A stretch of 12,623 nucleotides of DNA from Gardnerella vaginalis (GTDB lineage Bacteria > Actinomycetota > Actinomycetes > Actinomycetales > Bifidobacteriaceae). Under the pieces are notes generated by a model that worked only from the letters and a program-made list of their open reading frames with translations, ran no database searches and was not told where the DNA came from. Location of the stretch: contig CAMPUL010000030.1 in assembly GCA_946997215.1 (NCBI GenBank), positions 1 through 12,623 of the forward strand, given 5' to 3'. The position numbers and the translations under genes are program-made. Below are positions 6,547 to 12,623 of this stretch, piece after piece (the first letter of the stretch is position 1; each line of letters opens with the position of its first letter).

Positions 6547-8214
6547 TCACTTAGCGTTATTTGTTTGATGCTCAAGAGCAGCTGCCACTAATCCAGCAAA
6601 CAAAGGATGAGGCTTAGTTGGACGAGACTTAAACTCTGGATGAGCTTGAGTTGCAACATAGAATGGGTGAACATTCTTAGGAAGCTCCACAAACTCAGTC
6701 AAATTACCGTCCGGGCTTTGGCCGCTAATACGCAAGCCAGCTTCGCGCAAACGACCCTTATACGCCACGTTCACTTCATAACGGTGACGGTGACGCTCTG
6801 TAACATGCGTAGAACCGTAAAGCTCGGCAACAATAGAGCCTTCTTCAAGAGTTGCAGGATAAGAGCCAAGTCGCATTGTGTGACCCATATCTCCCTTGCC
6901 AGCAACAATATCTTTTTGCTCTTCCATAGTTGCGATTACTGGATCTCCACAATCCTTCTCGAACTCTGTGGAATTAGCATCCTCAAGCCCAAGCACGTGA
7001 CGAGCATACTCAATAACCATAGATTGCAAGCCAAGGCAAAGTCCGAGCGTTGGCAAGCCATGCTCGCGAGCATAACGAAGCGCGCCAATCTTACCTTCAA
7101 TGCCACGAATGCCAAAGCCGCCTGGAATAACCATGCCGTCCATTTGGTCAAGAGCTGCAGCAGCACCTTCTTGCGTTTCGCACTTATCGGCAGCAACCCA
7201 ACGCACATTTACCTTAGCCCAGTTTGCAAAACCGCCAGCCTTAATCGCCTCAGTAACCGAAAGATACGCATCTGGCAAATCAATGTACTTTCCAACGATT
7301 GCAATATTCAGCTCATGCTTTGGATGATGAACGCGCTCAAGCAAATCTTCCCACTCGTTCCAATCAACATCGTGGAATGGAAGCTCAAGCTCGCGCACAA
7401 CGTACGCATCCAAGCCCTCGTTGAACAAAATCTTTGGAACATCGTAAATGCTTGGAGCATCCACGCAATTCACAACACCTTCTGCATCGACATCGCACAT
7501 AAGCGAAATCTTGTCTTTAATGCCTTGATTAAGAGGGCGATCTGAACGCAAAACTAGAGCGTCTGGAGAAATACCAAGAGATCGAAGCATCATTACAGAA
7601 TGCTGAGTTGGCTTAGTCTTCAACTCATGAGCTGCAGCAATATAAGGCACCAAAGAAACGTGCACAAACATGCAATTTTCTGGACCTAAATCGCGACGAA
7701 CTTCGCGAGCAGCTTCCAAGAATGGCTGCGACTCAATATCTCCAACAGTACCGCCGATTTCCGTAATAATAACGTCTACATCGTCGCTAGCTTGCGCACG
7801 CATACGCGACTTAATCTCGCCAGTAATGTGTGGAATAACTTGCACGCATTGACCCAAATACTCACCAGCGCGCTCTTTTCTAAGCACGGATTGATAAATC
7901 TGGCCAGTTGTAACATTAGCTTTTTGACTAAGAAAAACATCAAGGAATCGCTCGTAATGACCAATATCAAGATCTGTTTCTGCGCCATCTTCCGTAACGT
8001 AAACTTCACCATGTTGGAATGGGTTCATTGTGCCCGGGTCAACATTGATGTAAGGATCAAGTTTTTGTTGCAAAACGTGAAGGCCGCGGCTTCGCAAAAG
8101 CCTGCCTAAAGACGATGCAGTAAGACCTTTTCCGAGGGACGAAACAACGCCACCAGTAACAAAAATATGCTTTGTAATATGCTCCTGAGAGTTACCATGT
8201 TTTCTTCTAACCAT
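6547..8214 (-). CDS. pyrG: CTP synthase
   Basis: The enzyme makes CTP from UTP, ATP and glutamine in the cytoplasm. The 555-residue protein has the synthase domain first: [13 protein letters not shown] (18-30) with its P-loop, the [13 protein letters not shown] segment (53-65), [16 protein letters not shown] (75-90), and the [10 protein letters not shown] metal/nucleotide region (152-161). The glutamine amidotransferase domain runs from about 302, with oxyanion loop PGGFGIRG (364-371), nucleophile Cys393 in GLCLGLQ, and His525/Glu527 in AHPEF. All catalytic residues are present and length matches the usual 540-560. The ATG at 8214 overlaps the end of aroQ by 8 nt, with GGAG (spacing 4) inside aroQ, so translation is probably coupled. 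As the last gene of the aro operon it has no leader of its own. The pyrG leader attenuation known from Bacillus, which needs its own 5' end, is therefore not expected here. Confidence 0.98.
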   Translation of the reverse strand: MVRRKHGNSQEHITKHIFVTGGVVSSLGKGLTASSLGRLLRSRGLHVLQQKLDPYINVDPGTMNPFQHGEVYVTEDGAETDLDIGHYERFLDVFLSQKANVTTGQIYQSVLRKERAGEYLGQCVQVIPHITGEIKSRMRAQASDDVDVIITEIGGTVGDIESQPFLEAAREVRRDLGPENCMFVHVSLVPYIAAAHELKTKPTQHSVMMLRSLGISPDALVLRSDRPLNQGIKDKISLMCDVDAEGVVNCVDAPSIYDVPKILFNEGLDAYVVRELELPFHDVDWNEWEDLLERVHHPKHELNIAIVGKYIDLPDAYLSVTEAIKAGGFANWAKVNVRWVAADKCETQEGAAAALDQMDGMVIPGGFGIRGIEGKIGALRYAREHGLPTLGLCLGLQSMVIEYARHVLGLEDANSTEFEKDCGDPVIATMEEQKDIVAGKGDMGHTMRLGSYPATLEEGSIVAELYGSTHVTERHRHRYEVNVAYKGRLREAGLRISGQSPDGNLTEFVELPKNVHPFYVATQAHPEFKSRPTKPHPLFAGLVAAALEHQTNNAK

Positions 8215-8779
8215 GGAACTCCATAGTATCTTCGAGCCTAGACGCGGGTGTTATACAATGAGCAACAGCTTCTAGCGCAAGCTTATAACCATACAGACCC
8301 ATGCCTGTAATAGTGCCAGTAGCAACAGCGCTAATCACGCTTATTTTGCGGAAGGAATCGCGTGCAGAAGGATTAGAAATATGCACTTCCATCAGAGGCA
8401 CTCCAGCATCCAAAACCATGTGCGCAGCATCCGCGAGCGCATAACTATAGTGCGTAAAAGCAGCAGGATTCATAACTACTGGCGTATGCGTACCAGCAGC
8501 TTCGTGCATCCAGTGAACCATTTGAGCTTCGTCGTCACTTTGACGCACTTCTACTTGCAAGTTAAGCTTTTGCGCCCATTTTTTGCAAAGCGAGCACAAC
8601 GTTTCAAAATCTTGGCTACCATAAACATCTGGCTGTCGAACGCCTAATCGCCCCAAATTCGGGCCATTTACTACCAAAACCTTGCGGATACTTATAGCGT
8701 TTTCTTGATTTTCTTGATTTTGTGCATTTTCTGAATTTTCTGAATTTTCTGAATTTTGCGCGTTTTCTACATCTAACAT
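8207..8779 (-). CDS. aroQ: Type II 3-dehydroquinate dehydratase
   Basis: It converts 3-dehydroquinate to 3-dehydroshikimate, the third step of the shikimate pathway. Type II residues are all visible: [13 protein letters not shown] (38-50) with Arg48, catalytic Tyr53, Asn104 and His110 in NPAAFTHYS, His133 in EVHISN, then Arg140 and Arg144. The spacing between these residues matches the Mycobacterium tuberculosis enzyme. At 190 residues it is about 40 longer than usual. Part of the excess is an N-terminal extension whose residues 4-27 are eight tandem triplets ending in Asn (such as SEN, AQN, QEN). No other ATG precedes the catalytic core, and AGAGG lies 7 nt before ATG 8779, so the extension is probably translated. 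It starts 3 nt after the aroKB stop, and its ribosome-binding site lies within the last codons of aroKB. It overlaps pyrG by 8 nt. Confidence 0.97.
   Translation of the reverse strand: MLDVENAQNSENSENSENAQNQENQENAISIRKVLVVNGPNLGRLGVRQPDVYGSQDFETLCSLCKKWAQKLNLQVEVRQSDDEAQMVHWMHEAAGTHTPVVMNPAAFTHYSYALADAAHMVLDAGVPLMEVHISNPSARDSFRKISVISAVATGTITGMGLYGYKLALEAVAHCITPASRLEDTMEFHG
8699..8770 (-). repeat. In-frame 9-bp tandem repeats at the aroQ N-terminus
   Basis: Eight 9-nt units encode tripeptides ending in Asn. Three consecutive units are identical (TCAGAAAAT, plus positions 8726-8752), and two more share CAAGAAAA. Because the unit is nine bases, gain or loss of copies changes protein length without shifting the frame. 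Confidence 0.85.
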
Positions 8780-8782
8780 TTT

Positions 8783-10522
8783 CTAACCTCTAATCTTATT
8801 AAACGCTTCGCGAATCGCCTCCAGCGGCGGATTATCTAAGTGAATTGGGTTTCCAATCCCGTCTAAAACAACAAATCGCAAAGTGTTGCCTCTAGCTTTT
8901 TTATCTTTATGCATTAAGTCAAGAACCTTAGCAAAAGAATCGTCATTATTGCCGCCACCATTCCAAGATATTGGCAATCCAAGTGATTTTAGAAGCGAAC
9001 GATGATACTCAACGTCTTTTGGACTTAAATAGCCCAAAATTTGCGCAAGCTCCGCCGCAAAAACCATTCCAACAGCAACCGCGTTTCCGTGACGCCAAGA
9101 GAAATGCTCGATTTGCTCAATTGCATGCCCAAGAGTGTGGCCGTAGTTCAAAAACTCGCGCAAACCTTGCTCTTTTAAGTCGTTAGAAACATGATATGCC
9201 TTAACGCGCACGCTTTTTTCTATTAAATCGCAAACCATATTGTTCAAATGTGAATCACTTAAAACAGAAGAGCCATCAAGAGTGCGTAATTTGCTAGCAT
9301 TTTGCGGATTTTCCAGAATTTTTAGAATGCTAGAATCGCCAATAAACCCTGATTTTGCAACCTCTCCTAAGCCTTCAACAAAAATATCGTTAGGAAGAGT
9401 AGAAAACGCGCAAGTATCTGCCAAAACGCCTGCAGGCGTGTAAAAACTACCAACCAAATTCTTGCCAAACGCAGTATTTACGCCAGTTTTTCCGCCAGTC
9501 GAAGCGTCTACCATAGCAAGAAGAGAAGTCGGGCAATTTACGTAACGAATTCCGCGCATCCAAGTAGACGCAACAAATCCAGCCAAATCCGTGGCCGCTC
9601 CACCACCTAAACCAACAATCGCGTCTGAACGCGTAAAGCCAGCGTTTGCAAGGCGCGACCACACAAAATCAGCAACCTTAACGGTTTTGCCAGCCTCTGC
9701 GTCTGGAATAAGAATTTCTAGAACATCGTAGCCAGCAGCGCGCAAAATAGTCCTTGCTTTATCGCTATGCGTTTGAACAGGCTGAGTGTGAATCAAAGCT
9801 ACCCGAACAGGCTCTTTTCCAAGCATTTGAGGCAAAAGACTCATAGCACCAACGCCAATATGAACATCGTAGTCTTCAACATCTTTGCCACTTACGTGCA
9901 CTATTCGTTGCATAATCATATCTTTTATCTTTCTTGCTGCTGGCTTTGGAGTTAGTCCATAAACGCGAGCGTGCAAATTCGACACTTTACAAAACACTGG
10001 GTCTCTTTTAGAAAACAAATCCATCCATCGTTTTGCACCATCTTTGCCGCTTAGCATAGGGCGATTTGAATTCCAGCTTACGCGCTCAATTGCATCGTTT
10101 GAATCAACTTGCAAGTAAACAACATGGCCGCCGAGTTTTATGTATTTTTTTAAGACTTCTTGCGTTTGCGCGCGTATTGGGGCGCCACCGCCGAGGGAGA
10201 TTATTGGGGCGGATTGCTCAGAACATGCAAGAATAGCATCTTTAACAATTTGAGCTTCAATATCTCTAAAAGACTCTTCGCCAAAAGCTTTAAAATATTG
10301 AGCAATCGGCATATTGATTTTTTGCTCAATCAAATCGTCTGTATCTATAAAAGGAACATTCAAACTATGCGCTAATTCCTTGCCAACACGCGTTTTTCCA
10401 GCTGCAGGCATACCGATTATAACAGCTAATGGGATTTTGCATTTAAGCGCACTTTGGCGAGCACTTTGAGCGGAACTTTGATGCACGTTTTGGGCGGCAT
10501 TTTGCAAAGATTCTTCGCTCAT
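8783..10522 (-). CDS. aroKB: Bifunctional shikimate kinase / 3-dehydroquinate synthase (AroK-AroB fusion)
   Basis: This is one chain for two non-consecutive shikimate steps. The kinase domain (about 30-200) phosphorylates shikimate: P-loop GMPAAGKT (37-44), DTD (60-62), the FRDIE arginine (Arg86), and GGGAP (111-115). The synthase domain (about 205-579) cyclises DAHP to 3-dehydroquinate with NAD and a divalent metal. It has [13 protein letters not shown] (304-316), [19 protein letters not shown] (331-349), and likely metal ligands Glu387, His462 and His478. The start at 10522 gives an ATGA overlap with the aroC stop. A longer in-frame reading from TTG 10540 has no ribosome-binding site and is unlikely. 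Residues 7-26 are a tetrapeptide repeat starting with Gln ([20 protein letters not shown]), absent from ordinary shikimate kinases. The same fusion is known, from memory, in bifidobacteria. Confidence 0.96.
   Translation of the reverse strand: MSEESLQNAAQNVHQSSAQSARQSALKCKIPLAVIIGMPAAGKTRVGKELAHSLNVPFIDTDDLIEQKINMPIAQYFKAFGEESFRDIEAQIVKDAILACSEQSAPIISLGGGAPIRAQTQEVLKKYIKLGGHVVYLQVDSNDAIERVSWNSNRPMLSGKDGAKRWMDLFSKRDPVFCKVSNLHARVYGLTPKPAARKIKDMIMQRIVHVSGKDVEDYDVHIGVGAMSLLPQMLGKEPVRVALIHTQPVQTHSDKARTILRAAGYDVLEILIPDAEAGKTVKVADFVWSRLANAGFTRSDAIVGLGGGAATDLAGFVASTWMRGIRYVNCPTSLLAMVDASTGGKTGVNTAFGKNLVGSFYTPAGVLADTCAFSTLPNDIFVEGLGEVAKSGFIGDSSILKILENPQNASKLRTLDGSSVLSDSHLNNMVCDLIEKSVRVKAYHVSNDLKEQGLREFLNYGHTLGHAIEQIEHFSWRHGNAVAVGMVFAAELAQILGYLSPKDVEYHRSLLKSLGLPISWNGGGNNDDSFAKVLDLMHKDKKARGNTLRFVVLDGIGNPIHLDNPPLEAIREAFNKIRG
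10445..10504 (-). repeat. Degenerate 12-bp in-frame repeats at the aroKB N-terminus
   Basis: Five successive 12-nt units each begin with CAA (Gln) and encode Q-N/S-x-x tetrapeptides (residues 7-26). The units have diverged more at the DNA level than the aroQ repeats. Confidence 0.65.
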
Positions 10523-11706
10523 CTCATATGCTCTTTCCAAGATTGAACGTAATTCTTAGCATTCCTAGCGGTTTCTTCTAGCGAATCTCCGCCAAACTTT
10601 TCCAACGCATATTTTGCAAGCGTTAATCGAACCATTGCCTCTGCAACTACGGAAGCTGCTGGAACTGCTGTAAAATCGGAGCGCTGATTAATCGCTTGAG
10701 CTGGCTCGCCAGTAAGAACATCCACAGTTTGCAATGCGCGAGGGATAGACGGAATCGGCTTCATTGCTGCGCGCACGCGAATCGTCTCTCCATTCGACAT
10801 TCCACCTTCAATGCCACCAGCACGATTGCTAAGGCGCGTGATTTTGCCATCTTCGCCTGTTACGATTTCGTCGTGAGCAGCCGAACCAGGGCGATTTGCT
10901 TCTTCAAAACCATCTCCAATTTCCACGCCTTTAATGGCCTGAATTCCCATAAGCGCCGCCGCCAACGCCGCATCCAATCGACGATCCGACTCAACATACG
11001 TTCCAACTCCAGCAGGCATGCCGTAAGCCAAAACCTCCACAACGCCGCCAAGCGTATCTGCATTGGCTTTTGCTTCATCAATGCGAGCAATCATTCGCGC
11101 TTGCGCATCTTTATCTAAAGTGCGAACTGGCGAAGCATCCAAAGCAGCAAGATCATCTGGTGTTGGTAGGGGTAAACTTTTGTTGGCATATTCTCCGCCG
11201 ATTCCAATAACGTGCGCAACTGTTCTCACGCCAAGCGCCTGTTGCAAAAACGCATTAGCTACAGCACCTAAAGCCACACGGGAAGCTGTTTCCCTAGCGC
11301 TCGAACGCTCCAAAACCTCGCGAGAATCACTAAAACCGTACTTACGCATGCCTGTTAAATCTGCGTGCCCTGGGCGAGGCCTAGAAAGCGGCGCGTTGCG
11401 GCCTTCTTTTGGCAAATCATGATCTAGCGGATCTGCGCTCATCACTTCCACCCATTTTGGCCACTCGCTATTTGCGATTTCTATAGCAATTGGCGATCCA
11501 AGAGTAACACCGTGGCGAACGCCTGTAAGCAAACGTACTTTGTCTTGCTCAAACTTCATTCTCGCGCCGCGACCGTATCCAAGCCGCCTGCGTGCAAGAG
11601 CTGAAACAATGTCTGCGCTAGTAATCTTAACTCCTGCTGGCACGCCTTCAATCATTGCCACCAGCGCTTCACCATGCGACTCCCCTGCCGTTTGCCATCT
11701 AAGCAT
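10519..11706 (-). CDS. aroC: Chorismate synthase
   Basis: The last common step of the pathway: it converts EPSP to chorismate, using reduced FMN. The 395-residue protein starts [15 protein letters not shown], carrying the first family signature. It then has [11 protein letters not shown] (45-55), the [17 protein letters not shown] and [17 protein letters not shown] segments (107-142), and [17 protein letters not shown]. The third signature region, [18 protein letters not shown], lies near the C-terminus. Length is normal for the actinobacterial form. GGAG lies 5 nt before the ATG at 11706. It is the first gene of the aroC-aroKB-aroQ-pyrG operon and overlaps aroKB through ATGA. A possible -10 (TATAAC, minus strand) lies about 22 nt before the start codon, with a poor -35. 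Confidence 0.98.
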   Translation of the reverse strand: MLRWQTAGESHGEALVAMIEGVPAGVKITSADIVSALARRRLGYGRGARMKFEQDKVRLLTGVRHGVTLGSPIAIEIANSEWPKWVEVMSADPLDHDLPKEGRNAPLSRPRPGHADLTGMRKYGFSDSREVLERSSARETASRVALGAVANAFLQQALGVRTVAHVIGIGGEYANKSLPLPTPDDLAALDASPVRTLDKDAQARMIARIDEAKANADTLGGVVEVLAYGMPAGVGTYVESDRRLDAALAAALMGIQAIKGVEIGDGFEEANRPGSAAHDEIVTGEDGKITRLSNRAGGIEGGMSNGETIRVRAAMKPIPSIPRALQTVDVLTGEPAQAINQRSDFTAVPAASVVAEAMVRLTLAKYALEKFGGDSLEETARNAKNYVQSWKEHMR

Positions 11707-11916
11707 GCCTTCTCCAATCGCGTTATGCGTTATATTTGTTGCTATAAATCTTGTACTTTGTAATGCGCACTATTCCAAATCAGTATTCGATTCTAAATCT
11801 GTATTCTACTAACCACTAAGTATTGCTCACAATCCACGTAATCAATCGCAAAAGCCTTTAACCACATTGAGCATAATTTGTTGCGTTCGCAGTTTTTGCG
11901 CATTTAGCATAATCAA
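11707..11916. promoter_or_regulatory. Divergent intergenic region between aroC and the prepilin peptidase gene
   Basis: These 210 AT-rich bases must hold promoters in both directions. For aroC a minus-strand TATAAC lies near the gene with AGTACA 17 bp upstream. For the rightward gene, the octamer AGCATAAT occurs twice in direct orientation (11870-11877 and 11906-11913), the second one only 3 nt before the ATG. No consensus -35 is evident for either. Confidence 0.35.
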
Positions 11917-12420
11917 ATGAGTAAGTTTATTGTTACTTGTTTATTTACAACGCCAACGCTTATATGCATGATTGCATTGTGTGCAACGGATTTAACAAGC
12001 CGCATTGTGCCTAGACTTTGGGTTGTACTAGCTGCTTTTGCGCAATCTGCAGCAAACCTTATTTTTTCGCTGATTACTTTTCATAATGTTAATTTTCTTT
12101 TGCGCGGCTGGCTTTGTACAGTATCAGTTTTTGCATTCTACGTTTTGGTGCAAAAACTTTGCGTGCGCGGAGCACTTGGATTTGGCGATGTTACATGCGC
12201 TTCTATGATTACTCAAGCTTTGGCGCTATTTGGATTCACCTGCATAATCTACTGGTTTGCATTAGTTGGAATATTTGGATTAATTTGGATTTTAGTATGG
12301 AAAATCTGCTCTAGAGTCTGCTTGCGATTTTTCCGTGTGTATATTGTGCAAAATGAACAAAATAAAATCCCGTTCGTACCCGTCTTAGCTGTATCTGCGC
12401 TCATCGCTGTTATGCTTTGA
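11917..12420 (+). CDS. A24-family prepilin peptidase, short (TadV/CpaA-like) form
   Basis: This is a membrane aspartic protease that would cleave leader peptides of type IV/Tad-type prepilins on the cytoplasmic side of the membrane. The 167-residue protein is largely hydrophobic, with about five or six membrane segments. The two catalytic Asp motifs are visible: Asp25 in ATDLTSRIVPRLW and Asp91 in GALGFGDV (the GxGD motif). A KIPFVPVL stretch (about 149-156) matches the conserved C-terminal Pro motif of the family. It lacks the N-terminal methyltransferase domain of PilD. It is the only rightward gene here, and no pilin, ATPase or TadB/C gene is in the window. No Shine-Dalgarno precedes the ATG, so translation may be weak or leaderless, or the start may differ; ATG 11968 would remove part of the first helix, so it was not chosen. 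Confidence 0.8.
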   Translation: MSKFIVTCLFTTPTLICMIALCATDLTSRIVPRLWVVLAAFAQSAANLIFSLITFHNVNFLLRGWLCTVSVFAFYVLVQKLCVRGALGFGDVTCASMITQALALFGFTCIIYWFALVGIFGLIWILVWKICSRVCLRFFRVYIVQNEQNKIPFVPVLAVSALIAVML

Positions 12421-12436
12421 ACTTTTGCTGCAATTC

Positions 12437-12442
12437 TATAGT
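12437..12442 (+). promoter_or_regulatory. Possible -10 box (TATAGT) before the right-edge RNA candidate
   Basis: TATAGT lies just after the prepilin peptidase stop and would start transcription near 12450, six bases before the first helix of the RNA candidate. No convincing -35 is seen at normal spacing. Confidence 0.25.
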
Positions 12443-12449
12443 GATAAGT

Positions 12450-12623
12450 AAGGTAGAGATTCGAGATTTTTCGCACTGAATGAGATGAACCTCAGCGCCG
12501 AAGGTGGTGATTCATCGAATGAAGAAGAAAAATTGAGAATCTCGGTGATGAAAATCACGCAAAAGTTCTAGCATGCAAGAGGGCTGGGTGATTCTTGGTC
12601 GAACAGTATAAGAGCGGCAGCCG
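12450..12623 (+). ncRNA. Candidate structured RNA or leader, cut by the window end
   Basis: There is no credible gene here, yet the stretch is rich in helices. A closing stem GAGATTC/GAATCTC (12456-12462 with 12537-12543) is followed by a small purine-rich internal loop and a second 7-bp stem (12466-12472 with 12527-12533). Inside is GATGAA/TTCATC (12484-12489 with 12511-12516) capped by CGCC-GAA-GGTG. Next comes GTGAT-GAAA-ATCAC (12545-12558), a five-pair hairpin with a GNRA tetraloop. Last, CAAGA/TCTTG (12576-12580 with 12593-12597) has a loop GGCTG that can pair with CAGCC at 12618-12622. The GNRA loop and G-U pairs favour the plus strand. I do not recognise the family; it could be the 5' leader of a gene beyond the edge. 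Confidence 0.4.

Noticed and set aside
6607..7545. Long open frame on the plus strand opposite pyrG (312 codons)
   Set aside because: It is antisense to a complete CTP synthase with all catalytic residues; the product looks like random translation.
10523..10540. Upstream TTG start for aroKB
   Set aside because: It overlaps aroC by 22 nt and lacks a ribosome-binding site, whereas the ATG at 10522 makes a classic ATGA overlap.
12484..12520. Resemblance of CGCCGAAGG to part of the glycine or lysine riboswitch consensus
   Set aside because: The other conserved blocks of those riboswitches are missing around it, so the short match is not enough.
12485..12571. 28-codon ORF (starts MNLSAEGG) at the right edge
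   Set aside because: No Shine-Dalgarno, no family resemblance, and it lies inside the helix-rich region. A TAG interrupts the frame, which is otherwise open to the edge.
12511..12623. Minus-strand frame open at the right edge (about 36 codons)
   Set aside because: Composition is not protein-like (a run of Phe, many Arg), no start is visible, and it is best explained as the complement of the RNA candidate.

Overview
The window looks like chromosomal DNA of a low-GC member of the Bifidobacteriaceae, most like Gardnerella. This is inferred from four things: a fused shikimate kinase/3-dehydroquinate synthase, a type II dehydroquinase, an oligopeptide transporter whose two ATPases are fused in one chain, and an AT-leaning codon choice. 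No rRNA or other phylogenetic marker is present, so the genus is a guess; the actinobacterial family is more secure.

Layout. Positions 1-55 hold a 13-bp tandem repeat that runs off the left edge. Positions 89-120 are the terminator of a leftward peptide ABC transporter locus. Read in transcription order (minus strand) this locus is oppA (lipoprotein), a 215-bp gap with a long hairpin, then oppB, oppC and a fused oppDF, tightly packed with good ribosome-binding sites. Positions 5987-6546 are a long AT-rich intergenic region. It holds the oppA leader, with a terminator-like hairpin that has a competing helix and two copies of a palindrome-cored 12-bp repeat. It also holds the pyrG terminator and a 22-bp tandem repeat. 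Positions 6547-11706 are a second leftward operon, aroC - aroKB - aroQ - pyrG, in which the genes overlap or are separated by 3 nt. Position 11917 starts the only rightward gene, a short A24-type prepilin peptidase. The right end (about 12450-12623) has no convincing gene but folds on paper into helices with a GNRA-closed hairpin, which makes it a candidate structured RNA cut by the window edge.

Function. The opp genes build one importer: OppA captures peptides outside, OppB and OppC form the channel, and the two-NBD OppDF protein drives it. The aro genes supply several shikimate-pathway steps: 3-dehydroquinate synthase, dehydroquinase, shikimate kinase and chorismate synthase. pyrG, which makes CTP, rides at the end of the same transcript.

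The less ordinary signals are regulatory or repeat-based rather than new enzymes: the right-edge RNA candidate, the oppA leader, and short in-frame tandem repeats at the N-termini of three unrelated proteins (OppC, AroQ, AroKB). I see no defence system, mobile element, CRISPR array, tRNA or rRNA in the window.
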